In this document: piece after piece, positions 6,605 to 16,300 of the stretch
Layout: each line of letters begins with the position of its first letter
Numbering within the stretch: position 1 is the first letter of the stretch
Notes under the pieces: generated by a model
The model's input: only the letters and a program-made list of their open reading frames with translations
What the model was told of the DNA's origin: nothing
Databases searched by the model: none
NCBI GenBank assembly: GCA_944321085.1
Contig: CALUJY010000005.1
Location: forward strand, 104,123 to 168,122
DNA from: an uncultured Barnesiella sp.
GTDB taxonomy: Bacteria > Bacteroidota > Bacteroidia > Bacteroidales > Barnesiellaceae_A
Length of the DNA stretch: 64,000 bases
Direction of reading: 5' to 3'
Program-made: the position numbers and the translations under genes

Positions 6605-7609
6605 TTATTTACCTGTGTAGTGCGAAAGTCGTAAAACGTCGGTTGCCGATGTGGTGTCGGCGGCAAGTTGTGCGGGCGATAGCCCCTGCTTGTCGGCATA
6701 GCGTTCGATAATGCGCCAACCTACCCAGCGGCCTATGCGTCCCGGTACATCTTGCGAGAGCGGGGCGGTAAACGGGGCAGGGGCGATATACTTGCGCAGG
6801 GTCATATTGTCTGAGGCAAAGAGGTGGTTGTTGTTTACTATGGCATCCCAGATACTTTTTTCGTTGCTTGCACACCATTGCGCCTCGTCGGGGGTATAGC
6901 TGGTGAGGAGAGCCGCTTCGTTGTTGTCGAGCAATCCGGCCAGCAGGTAGAGAATTTTGCCTTCGTATACCATGGCGTCGAGCAGCGTGGCGATATGTGG
7001 CGCCGGCAGTGCGTTGCGTAACAACACTTCGCCCGCATCGGGTACGATGCGGGAACGGTCGTGGCTATCGAGCTCATAGCTGTTGTAACGTTGCCGGTAT
7101 AGGGGATAATCTTTGCCCAAATAGCAATCGAGCGATATCGATACCAAGCTGTCGACGGTGACAACCGACTGGTTGAGCCCCGACACATGAGTTTGGAAGA
7201 CCGGGGTGGGACGATGCGGAAAGAGCACGGTATAGCGTGCAGCAAGAGCTGCCATTTGTCGTTCTTCGTCCGAGAGGTCGGTAAACGACTGTTCCGTATC
7301 GGTATACAATCGGGCGATGGTCGTGTCTTGGAGGAAACGGTGTATGCCGTCGCGGAAATAGGGGGCATCGCCAAGTCCCAAAATATGTCGCCCGTAGATG
7401 TTCCAAAAAGGAGTGAGGCTCTCGGCCATTTGCCGGTACGATGCCGTGTCGGCAAGATTGTCATATTGCAAGAGTAGCGAGTCGAAGCGTATGATGTGGC
7501 TTTCTGTCACCGTTCGCGGCTCTATGCGGTAGCCGGGCGACTTGTCGCAACCCGTCCATGCTGTTGCGGCCATAACCAAAAGAACTGTCCCTAACAGGTA
7601 TCGTTTCAT
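6605..7609 (-). CDS. gldB: GldB-family gliding/secretion-associated lipoprotein
   Basis: The 334-residue protein has a signal peptide and a lipobox at W-T-G-C (Cys20). The body matches the GldB family in having R-F-D-S-L-L near residue 41, a middle domain with S-L-D-C-Y-L-G-K-D-Y-P-L-Y near residue 160 and a C-terminal G-R-W-V-G-W-R-I-I. GldB was first linked to gliding in Flavobacterium, but homologues are widespread in non-gliding Bacteroidota. The promoter is well formed on the minus strand: a CAA at 7660 (read as TTG), 20 bases, then TAACTTTG at 7639-7632. aroE follows in the same transcript. Confidence 0.85.
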   Translation of the reverse strand: MKRYLLGTVLLVMAATAWTGCDKSPGYRIEPRTVTESHIIRFDSLLLQYDNLADTASYRQMAESLTPFWNIYGRHILGLGDAPYFRDGIHRFLQDTTIARLYTDTEQSFTDLSDEERQMAALAARYTVLFPHRPTPVFQTHVSGLNQSVVTVDSLVSISLDCYLGKDYPLYRQRYNSYELDSHDRSRIVPDAGEVLLRNALPAPHIATLLDAMVYEGKILYLLAGLLDNNEAALLTSYTPDEAQWCASNEKSIWDAIVNNNHLFASDNMTLRKYIAPAPFTAPLSQDVPGRIGRWVGWRIIERYADKQGLSPAQLAADTTSATDVLRLSHYTGK

Positions 7610-7631
7610 ATCGAGCGTGAGTATATGATGA

Positions 7632-7663
7632 CAAAGTTAATCTATTCCTTTCATAAAAACAAT
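7632..7663 (-). promoter_or_regulatory. Promoter of gldB-aroE-lysR
   Basis: Read on the minus strand: ATTG, a 20-base spacer, then TAACTTTG, about 20 bases upstream of the gldB start. This is the Bacteroidota -33/-7 layout. Confidence 0.65.
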
Positions 7664-7743
7664 TTTGCGTCGTATCGGCCGCTTATCGTTATGTCGTTAT
7701 GCACTTTTCTTTCGGGCAAATGATGCAGATAATAAAAAAATAA

Positions 7744-7801
7744 TAACTTTGTGATGCATTTGCATGATGGTGCCGGCGGTATTGCAATAACATCGCCGGC
7801 A
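7744..7801 (+). promoter_or_regulatory. -7 element and leader hairpin of the nfnA-nfnB operon
   Basis: TAACTTTG at 7744-7751 is a good -7 element without a clear -33 box. The leader then contains an 8-bp perfect hairpin, TGCCGGCG at 7771-7778 with CGCCGGCA at 7794-7801, ending 50 bases before the nfnA ATG. No T run follows. Confidence 0.45.
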
Positions 7802-7851
7802 AGATATAACCAAAGAATGAAAAACACTTTAACACATCATATAGCATAGAT

Positions 7852-8643
7852 ATGAATCGAATTATCAGTAAGGAATACTTCTCGGAACGAGTGGTGAAGC
7901 TCGTTGTAGAAGCTCCGCTTATTGCCAAAGCCCGCAGAGCTGGGCATTTCGTAATTGTGAGAGTTGGAGAGAAAGGCGAGCGTATCCCCTTGACCATTGC
8001 CGAAGCCGATACGCAGGCCGGCACTATTACGCTGGTTGTGCAGGCCGTAGGCAAGTCAACACAGAAGTTGTGCGCTCTCAACCCCGGCGAGTATGTCACC
8101 GACGTGGTTGGTCCTCTCGGGCAAGCCACCCGCATTGCCAAGGTCGGTACCGTGGTATGTTGCGGCGGTGGTGTAGGAGTGGCTCCGCTTCTGCCCATTG
8201 TGCAAGCCATGAAGGCTGCCGGCAACCGTGTAGTGAGTGTCTTGGCAGCTCGCAGTAAAGACCTCATTATTCTTGAAGAGGAGATACGGCGCAGCAGCGA
8301 CGAGGTAATCATCATGACAGACGACGGTTCGTATGGCGAAAAAGGCCTTGTGACACAAGGTGTAGAGAAAGTCATATTGCGCGAGAAAGTAGATGCGTGC
8401 GTGACGATAGGTCCTGCTGTGATGATGAAATTCGTGGCACAACTTACGGCTCGTTACAATATTCCTACCGAGGCATCGCTCAATGCCATCATGGTCGATG
8501 GCACAGGCATGTGCGGAGCTTGTCGTGTCACCGTAGGAGGTAAAATGCGCTTTGTGTGCATCGATGGTCCCGAATTCGATGCTCATCAAGTCGATTTCGA
8601 CGAGCTGATGATGCGCCTCAGGTCATATAAAGGATTGGAGTAA
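7852..8643 (+). CDS. nfnA: NfnA-like FAD/[2Fe-2S] electron-transfer subunit
   Basis: The 263-residue protein resembles ferredoxin:NADP+ reductase alpha subunits and dihydroorotate dehydrogenase electron-transfer subunits. It has an N-terminal FAD barrel with R-I-P-L-T-I near residue 45, a NAD-binding G-G-G-V-G-V-A-P-L near 105, and a C-terminal cysteine set (M-C-G-A-C-R near 222-226 plus a later C) for a [2Fe-2S] cluster. It is followed 22 bases later by a GltA/NfnB-type large subunit. Together they fit NfnAB, the electron-bifurcating NADH-dependent ferredoxin:NADP+ oxidoreductase, or the related sulfide dehydrogenase. Exact specificity cannot be told from sequence. Confidence 0.85.
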   Translation: MNRIISKEYFSERVVKLVVEAPLIAKARRAGHFVIVRVGEKGERIPLTIAEADTQAGTITLVVQAVGKSTQKLCALNPGEYVTDVVGPLGQATRIAKVGTVVCCGGGVGVAPLLPIVQAMKAAGNRVVSVLAARSKDLIILEEEIRRSSDEVIIMTDDGSYGEKGLVTQGVEKVILREKVDACVTIGPAVMMKFVAQLTARYNIPTEASLNAIMVDGTGMCGACRVTVGGKMRFVCIDGPEFDAHQVDFDELMMRLRSYKGLE

Positions 8644-8665
8644 CGTTAAGAGAAGAGTATTTATT

Positions 8666-10141
8666 ATGGATAAGCAAGATATAACTGCCCGTCGTGCCGA
8701 GGCTTGGCGCGAGGAGTTGCGTAAAAGCAAAAAAGCCAAAGAGCGTACCGATATACCGCGTGTGACGATGCCCGAGCTCGATGCCGCCTACCGCGTGACG
8801 TGCAATGAGGAAGTCAACCAAGGCCTTACCGAAGAGCAGGCATTGGTAGAGGCACAACGTTGCCTCGATTGTCCCGAGCCTACCTGTATGACCGGCTGCC
8901 CGGTAGAGATAAACATACCTACCTTTATCAAACATATAGAGAAGGGCGAGTTTATGGCTGCCGCTGCCACGTTGAAAGAGACCAGTTCGTTACCTGCCGT
9001 TTGCGGTCGCGTGTGTCCGCAAGAAAAGCAATGCGAGTCGCAGTGCTTCTATGTGAAGAAACTGCATAAGCAACCTGTTGCAATAGGCTATCTCGAACGT
9101 TTTGCAGCCGACTATTCGCGGCAGCACGATACGGGCGAGCTGCCCGCCGTGAAACCTTCTAACGGTATAAAAGTGGCTGTGGCAGGTTCAGGCCCCGCCG
9201 GTCTGTCGTTTGCGGGCGATATGGTGAAGTTGGGTTACGATGTGACGGTCTTCGAGGCGTTGCACGAGATAGGCGGCGTACTCAAATACGGTATTCCTGA
9301 GTTCCGTTTGCCCAATGCCGTTGTCGATGTCGAGATAGATACGTTGCGGCGCATGGGAGTAAAGTTCGTTACCGATTGCATCATAGGTAAGACCTTGTCG
9401 TATGACGATTTGCATCAAATGGGTTTCAAAGCCATTTTCGTAGGCAGCGGTGCCGGTCTGCCCCGGTTTATGAATATTCCCGGTGAGAACCTTATCGGTA
9501 TCATGTCGAGCAATGAGTATCTGACACGTGTCAATCTGATGGGAGCTTCGCATGCCGATTGGGATACGCCTGTGTTGAGCGGGAAACGGGTCGCTGTGAT
9601 AGGCGGCGGCAATACCGCCATGGACTCGGTGCGCACTGCGTTGCGTCTGGGTGCCGAGACGGCTATGATTGTATATCGTCGTAGCGAGGAGGAGATGCCT
9701 GCCCGTGTCGAAGAGGTGGCGCATGCCAAGGCCGAAGGCGTACAGTTTATGACTTTGCACAATCCTGTGGAGTATCTTGGCGACGAGAATGGCCGCGTGC
9801 GTGCCATGCGTCTGCAAAAAATGGAACTCGGAGAGCCCGACGAGAGCGGCCGTCGTTCGCCTGTGCCTATTGAAGGCGCCATAGAAGAGATAGCCGTCGA
9901 TACAGTGATAGTGAGCGTGGGCGTTTCACCCAATCCGTTGATACCTAATGCTATATCGGGTCTCGAAATAAGCCGTCGCGGTACTATCGTTGTCGATGAG
10001 GCTACGATGCGTTCGTGTCTGCCCGATATTTATGCTGGTGGCGATATTGTGCGGGGCGGTGCGACGGTCATACTTGCCATGGGCGACGGCCGACGTGCGG
10101 CGGCTGCCATGCACGCCCGTTTACAAGGTGAAGAGGCATAA
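8666..10141 (+). CDS. nfnB: NfnB/GltA-like NAD(P)H-dependent flavoprotein with two [4Fe-4S] clusters
   Basis: The 491-residue protein is of the type annotated as homotetrameric NADPH-dependent glutamate synthase small chain. Cysteine motifs for two [4Fe-4S] clusters occupy roughly residues 70-130 (C-L-D-C-P-E-P-T-C and C-G-R-V-C-P-Q-E-K-Q-C). A first dinucleotide motif, G-S-G-P-A-G-L-S-F, is at about 174, and a second, G-G-G-N-T-A-M-D-S, at about 315. Because the adjacent gene encodes the matching NfnA subunit, an Nfn-type transhydrogenase is more likely than glutamate synthase. The operon ends at the strong terminator at 10163. Confidence 0.85.
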   Translation: MDKQDITARRAEAWREELRKSKKAKERTDIPRVTMPELDAAYRVTCNEEVNQGLTEEQALVEAQRCLDCPEPTCMTGCPVEINIPTFIKHIEKGEFMAAAATLKETSSLPAVCGRVCPQEKQCESQCFYVKKLHKQPVAIGYLERFAADYSRQHDTGELPAVKPSNGIKVAVAGSGPAGLSFAGDMVKLGYDVTVFEALHEIGGVLKYGIPEFRLPNAVVDVEIDTLRRMGVKFVTDCIIGKTLSYDDLHQMGFKAIFVGSGAGLPRFMNIPGENLIGIMSSNEYLTRVNLMGASHADWDTPVLSGKRVAVIGGGNTAMDSVRTALRLGAETAMIVYRRSEEEMPARVEEVAHAKAEGVQFMTLHNPVEYLGDENGRVRAMRLQKMELGEPDESGRRSPVPIEGAIEEIAVDTVIVSVGVSPNPLIPNAISGLEISRRGTIVVDEATMRSCLPDIYAGGDIVRGGATVILAMGDGRRAAAAMHARLQGEEA

Positions 10142-10162
10142 CAGTATAATTGCCATAGAGTA

Positions 10163-10195
10163 GGGGCTGCCGTCTTATCGGACGGCAGCCCCTTT
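10163..10195 (+). terminator. Terminator of nfnAB
   Basis: A 12-bp perfect GC-rich stem (GGGGCTGCCGTC / GACGGCAGCCCC) with a six-base loop is followed by TTTCTTT. Its 3' arm is the first of four tandem copies of a 36-39 bp unit (next entry). Confidence 0.9.
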
Positions 10196-10333
10196 CTTTA
10201 TACTTTGAAATACTTACAGGATGGCAGTTTTTTTTATGCTCTCTAATACGAACAAGACGGCAGCTCCCTTCTCTGTATTTTCCAACACAAACAAGATGGC
10301 ACCCCTTGCTTCATATTCTCAAATACTCCCTAA
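10180..10333 (+). repeat. Four imperfect tandem copies of a 36-39 bp unit starting in the nfnAB terminator
   Basis: The motif GAyGGCA recurs with its A at 10182, 10221, 10257 and 10296 (spacings 39, 36, 39). Each copy continues with a pyrimidine-rich tract, then an A-rich end near AAnACnnACA. Copy 1 begins with the terminator's 3' arm. Copies 3 and 4 (GACGGCAGCTCCC, GATGGCACCCC) could still pair partly with the 5' arm. The 3' boundary is approximate. The short frame through it (10221-10430) encodes a matching NTNK repeat but runs into sprA and is not called a gene. Confidence 0.55.
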
Positions 10334-10367
10334 CGAAAGGTCGTTTTTTTCGGCGTGTGTCGAGCGA

Positions 10368-13300
10368 TTATTTTACCAACGACAGTTGTATGGAAATACC
10401 GTAGTTGCTGTTGGTTACGGGGTAGGCTGACGATGACACGAGCGGCGTGTTTACCTGATGGTCGAAATAGACACCCAGCGTGATACGGCGGCTCAGCACA
10501 TAGTTGGCTGTCGCTTTTATGGCGATGGTACGTGTGCCGGTAGTAGCCTGTGTGTAGTTTTCGTCGATACGGCGTATCAGCGACATGGTGTTGCGGTACG
10601 AGAAGTCGGCCGTAATATCCAAGTCGTTATTGATACCCGTTTGTGTGCTTCCTATCTTAATGATTTTGTTGAAGTTGGCAATCTTATAACTCAGTCCTAC
10701 CGTGATGTCGGTCGTGGTAGCCTCAACGATTTGTCCTGCCGACGAGTTGAGTGTCAGCACACGCGAGTCGTTGTATTCGGCACGGCAGGTAAGGTTATTT
10801 TTCATCGTCATGTTGACGCCTATAAGGGGCGAGAACCGCTCGGTGATAGATACCGACGAAATATCGTATGGCGACGACGGTACGGGGTTGCCCGAGAGCT
10901 CGTCGAGTGTGTAACCCATTTCGCCGTCTATGCCTATCCAATTGAGGAACGACGAGTAAGAACCCACAGAATAGGTGCATTGGTAGGCATGATTGATGGT
11001 GAAATTCTTGAAGTATTTTTTGAATACGGGTATTTGCATCAATCCGTCGTAAGTAATACGCCAGTTGGGCAGTATGCTCGATATGGCGGGGAATGCCGTC
11101 AGAGCTACGTTGTTGGCGCTCATTCCCGAATAGGCAGCGATAAAGGCCGGTATCATCACGTCGGGTGACGATTTGTTTACACCTCCGTTGTTGGACGAAT
11201 AGGGTTGCCCGGCGAGCGAGTGGGTTTGCATGAAACCCGTCGAGGGGTATTTCGTACTGGCATATAGATTCTCATAGCGCGCGGCGATAATATCTCTGTT
11301 GCGCAAGAAAGCGTCGAAGGCATCCGATTGGTAGCCGTTGTCAACCGAAGAGGGGCGCAGAGCCGTGAGGATAGCGACATGCGTTTTGGTAAAGCTACCG
11401 CCGTATATGGTGGGCGAGCCTTCGTACATAAATTGTATCTGGTTGCTGTTGGTGCGGCTCCAATTGCCTGTCAGTTTTATTTTCAGCCCTGTTATAGGTT
11501 CTATATCGGCATCGATATTCAGTTCGCGTGTCATACCGGTGATGGCGGGGTTGGTCATCAGTTCGTCTTGTATGAGCCAGCCGTTGTCGAGAGCGCGTTG
11601 CACATAACTGTCGTCGGTAAATCCGAAGGCAAAGTCGAGTCCCGGCGCCATCGGTCCGTAGGCCGTAGTCTGACCGAATCCGTCGCCTATCGTAGGCTTA
11701 AAGAGCGGCAATGTCATAGACCGCGTCTCGCGATACCTACCGCTCATGTTGCGTACCATCATGAGGAAGCGGCTGGTGTATTGTGCCGCCTCAGACCAGA
11801 AATTGTTCTCCTTTTTGGGCAGTGTCGCCAAAACTTTTATTTGTCGGTTGCCGCGCGTGAGTATCTCTACGCTGTTTTCGTCTATGACACGGGTTTTTAT
11901 GGGGAACGGTTGCCCGCCCAAGGTGGTGGCCGTAACTTTTACCTTTTTATTTTTCAGGTTATGGCGTATGACTACGCCGGTATCGTTTTTCAGTGTGATA
12001 GTGCGTTCGAATTTCTTTGACTTTTCTCTTGCGTCGCGGCTGTTGCTGCTGCGTGCGGCAAAGCGTTTATTTACGTTGCGCAAATAGGGAACCTTGTTAT
12101 AAAGTTGTTCTATATTGACGCGGCCGTCGAGATTCCATTGCGACTGGTTCGAGATGGAGTTACCCATGTCGACATCTTCCAGCTCGGTACCTTTTTCCCA
12201 ATTGTAGGTTGCATTGTATTTGACCGATAAAGTGAGGAAGTCGGTAGCCGGTATTTTATTGAACGGAACCGTCCACGATGCGTTGAATACTTGATCGTAT
12301 TCCCATGGCGTACCCAACCCTTTGATGCTGTTCCATACCGAGTCTTGCCATATTTTATAGGCGTCGGGGTATAGGCTGCGGTTGACCGAGCCGGCGGGTT
12401 CATCGACGCGGGCGTTGGTCATCGTTTGCAGCGAGAAGTTGAGTGTTTTGGTAAGATTCCATTGTATCGATAGCTGTCTGTCCCATAGGAAGTTCTTGCT
12501 TACCGATGCAGGCAGTTCTATACCTTTCACTCCCGATACGATAGCGTTGAGGTCGCGCACCTGTTCCTCGTAGTAGTAACGCGAGATGTTGGTACTGAAC
12601 GAGATGTTGGTGGGGAGATAATTTATTTCCCACTCTTTGAAGAATTTGACATTCTTCGATTTGCTCTTAATCCATCCGAAGGGTTTCAGCGGTTTGAAGT
12701 AAGGCGTATATGAGTACAGGAGGCTGCCTCGGTGGTCGTAGGTATTTTCGTATTGTGTGGTAGGATTCTCATTGCTTTGGCGGTTGTATGAATAACCGAG
12801 GGTGAAGTTTGCCGGGTCGTAAGGCATGGGATTTTTGCTCTTGATGTTGACTTTCACACCGGTGATACTGAGGCTCTCTACCTTTACGCGGTCTAATGCA
12901 ATATTCGATATAGAATCTTTCTCTTGTTGGGTCTGTGCTGCATCGAGGGCGTCAGACAGCTTCACGTCTTCGTCTATGGGATTGTATTGCGGTGCCGTGA
13001 TTTGTTCCGAATAGGAGTAGTATAAGGGTGCCGATACCTGTGCTTTTTCGGGCAGGAAGCGACCGAAATCTATTTGCGTGGCGATATTGTATTGGTAGTA
13101 ATCGTCCATGCGGCGTTGCGTCAGGCTTTGGTCAATGGCACCGAATCCCGCTGTTTCCATGTGTCCGCCGATGTTGATGGTAGCTATATCGGAGATGCCC
13201 AAGTTAATGTTGCCTTTGGCCGCCCAACCGCCGCTTTGGTCGAAGTCGGTGAGGCGCAGCTCATTGACCCATATTGTACCGTTTTTCACCGAACCCGAAT

Positions 13301-16300
13301 TGTTGCGGATACCTATGAGCATGGTACGTATGTTCGAGAGCGAGGGGTTACCTACGACCGTCATTTTATTTTGTTCGTTGTCGGGGTCGTAGATAGAGTA
13401 GGGCTCGGTAAACGAGACGGTCGAGTTTTCGGTGTTCTTATCGCGGTTGCGTTGCGTTTTCAGCTCGGGCAGTCGTTCCAAGGCGAAATCGAACATGTTT
13501 TCCATCGGCCATACGCTATATTGGTCGCTGGCGTTGTAGGTACTGTAATGTCCCTCGGGCGTGAGGGTGAGAGGTATTTCGTATTCGTAATAGTTCGAGC
13601 GGCTGTCGCTACCCATGCGGATGAATACCGAGAGGTCGCCGTTTTGCAGGTTGGTATAGTCGTCTATGAGACGTTCGGCGTGTACAAACATCTGTATGCG
13701 TTTGTAGTAGCGCAAGTCCATGTTGATGTTTTTATATACGGCACGTGCGTCGCCCGATTGCAGATCGGTCACTTTCAGTGAGAGAGCTTGTTCGTTGAGC
13801 TGAGTAGCCTGCGACTGGCTGGGGTCGATGATACGGGTTACTCCCGGCGGCAATACATAGTTGACAGGACGTTGTCCGGCATTCTCTTCGATGTTGACAA
13901 CACCCATTTCGAGGCTGCCCTGAGCCGGTACTTCGCCGGTAGAGTTGAGGTTATATTGGTAGCTGCGCCACTCGCCGTGCACCAGTTCGAAGGTGGCAAA
14001 TCGCAAGTGCGTAGGACGCTTGAAGCCCGTCATGAACATACGCATGAAACGGATGGTCTTGAAGTCGTTGATGGAACCCACTTTCTCTTCGTATTCCGAG
14101 ATGGGTACTTTGAACTGATACCATACAGCGCGTGCCGTCTGTCCGTTGCGCAATGTCACTTCGGTTGATGCCGAGTCGGTGATGAAGTTCTTGCCTACGA
14201 CAAGGTCTTCGGGACGGATAGAGATACGGTATTGGAAGTAACGCTCATATTCGTTGAGCGTGTTATCTTGGTTGATGTCCTCGACGTCGGGCACGCTGCG
14301 TGCCGATTGGTAGTAGGGGTCGTCGACGTCTTCGCTCGATGCCGAGTTGCCCTCTACGCCGTTGTAGTGTTTGTAGCGTTCGAGTACATTGAGTTGTTGG
14401 TTGTCGTAGTCGACACCGCGGTAGAAGTGGTAATTGTCGCTTGCCGGGTCGTTGTAGGGCGAGAATTGGTCTTCTCTCATGCGGGCTTGTGCATCGGGAG
14501 ATAATTTGGTATTGAGTTTCTCCAAGAAGTCGCGGTATGAGTGGAAAGTGTATTCCTCGTCATTTTGCAAGCCGTCTAATCCCACATCCTGTTTCTTGCG
14601 TGCTCCCGATGCGTTGTCGAAAGCGTATGTGAGCGATTGGTTGCGCGACACACGTCCCCAATTCGTGGTTGTCAGATGTGTGGTATCGCCGTCGATGGGC
14701 ATACCGTTTTCGAACGATTTCATACCGTCTTTGAGAATATCTTCCGATATTTCGCCCAGATTGATATAAAGGTCGCCGCCCTCGGTGTTGTCGTTCTCGG
14801 GGTCGAGGAAGGGGTCCATGAGCCAAAAGCGTATGGTCTCTATGTTGCCGGTTTCGAAGTCGGTGTTATCCATTTTGCGCATGATACCACCCCAACGTTT
14901 TTCGGGATTGAGCAAGTTGCCGTCAGCGTCTATGTTGTCGGCATCGAGGTTGTACGGGCCTCTTTCCTCGGGATAAAACGAGAGGTTGAGTGTCTGTATC
15001 GTCGTGCTCTCGCCATAGCTCAGTTCGCGGTTGGGGAACATTTCGTGGATACTTACCTCACGGATGTAGGGGTTTGAAAGCTGGTCAAGGTCGTTTTTGA
15101 TATGCGACGGTGTGAGCGACGAGTTCTTGTCGGTGAAGAGGCGGTCTATATAGTACCATGCCAGCAAGGCGCGGTTTTTGCCGTAGTCGATGTTATCGTT
15201 GAGTTTCGACTCCTCAAACATGGATGGCGTAGAAGCCAAAGTCCATGAGTAGGGCGAACGCAAGTCTATACCCGTTTGTGTCGACTCGAAGTCGTCCAAG
15301 TATGACATGCCGTTTTGGCTGCCCTCTTTTGCCTTGTGAGCGACAAGTTGGGCAAACTCGGCCGTGACGGCGAGGGTCGAGGGTGCCGTGGCATTGACCG
15401 TCGGGATGGCATTCAACCAATTAGTTAGCCAGTTGAATTGCGTGTTATACGACAGGTTGAGTCCCCATATCGTATTATTGAGTAGTTCATCGCCGGTATT
15501 CACCTTGTTGGTAAGGGGTTTCTCCGATAGGTGCATGATGGTACCGCCTATCTTGAAGTCTTTGGTGAAAGCATAGGTAAGGTCGAGCCCGAGCATTGTT
15601 TTGCGCTGCATGTTGAAGAGCGACTGGTTTTCGAGCGATACGTTGATGGGGGTACCGGCGTCTATGATGCTTTGGTTGAGGATAGTAACCGTTCCCATCG
15701 TATAGTCTACGGTGTAGTCGCTGTTTTCTACCAGCGTAACACCACCGGCCGTGACGACAACCGAGCCTCGCGGCACATTCATGGCGCCGAGGCTTATTTC
15801 CGACCCCGATGATGCCTTGTATTCACCTGTGATGACGAACTTATTTTTGTCCGTGACTTGTTGTGCTACGGTCAGTGTCGAGTCATACAGTTCCTTATAC
15901 ACATAACGGTCGGCAATGGCCGGGTCGCCGATGACTTTTTCGAGGTGGCTGCCGAAAGGCTCTACGACGGGGAATATGATGCGTCCGTTGCTCGATTGTA
16001 CGGTGTAGCCCTCGATGTAGTCGAAGATACCGTCGGGATTGCTTTGCTGGTTGGCATCGAGACGGTCGAGATTCATGGCCTGTAACAAAGTCTTGTTGGC
16101 TATGTTGCCGGCCGGGATGTAATTGAGCAATACGCCCGTGGTATCGCTGAGATATTTTATGTCGAGCCTGAACTCGTCTTTCTGTAATTGATAGGCATTG
16201 AGAGAATAGACGTTTTTCATCATCAAGTCCCATGTGGGGAGTTGAGGCGATACAGTAGTACCTTTCAGCAGTTTCAGGAAGAGGCATTGGTCGGTAGCCG

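Noticed and set aside
7689-8375. Minus-strand frame of 228 codons
   Set aside because: Antisense to nfnA; the nfnA frame has FAD, NAD and iron-sulfur motifs.
8666-10141. Glutamate synthase small chain
   Set aside because: No large glutamate synthase subunit is nearby and the partner is an NfnA-type subunit, so the Nfn interpretation is preferred.
10221-10430. 69-codon plus-strand frame with an NTNK peptide repeat
   Set aside because: The repeat is explained by the DNA tandem array, and the frame runs antisense into the end of sprA; no ribosome site.
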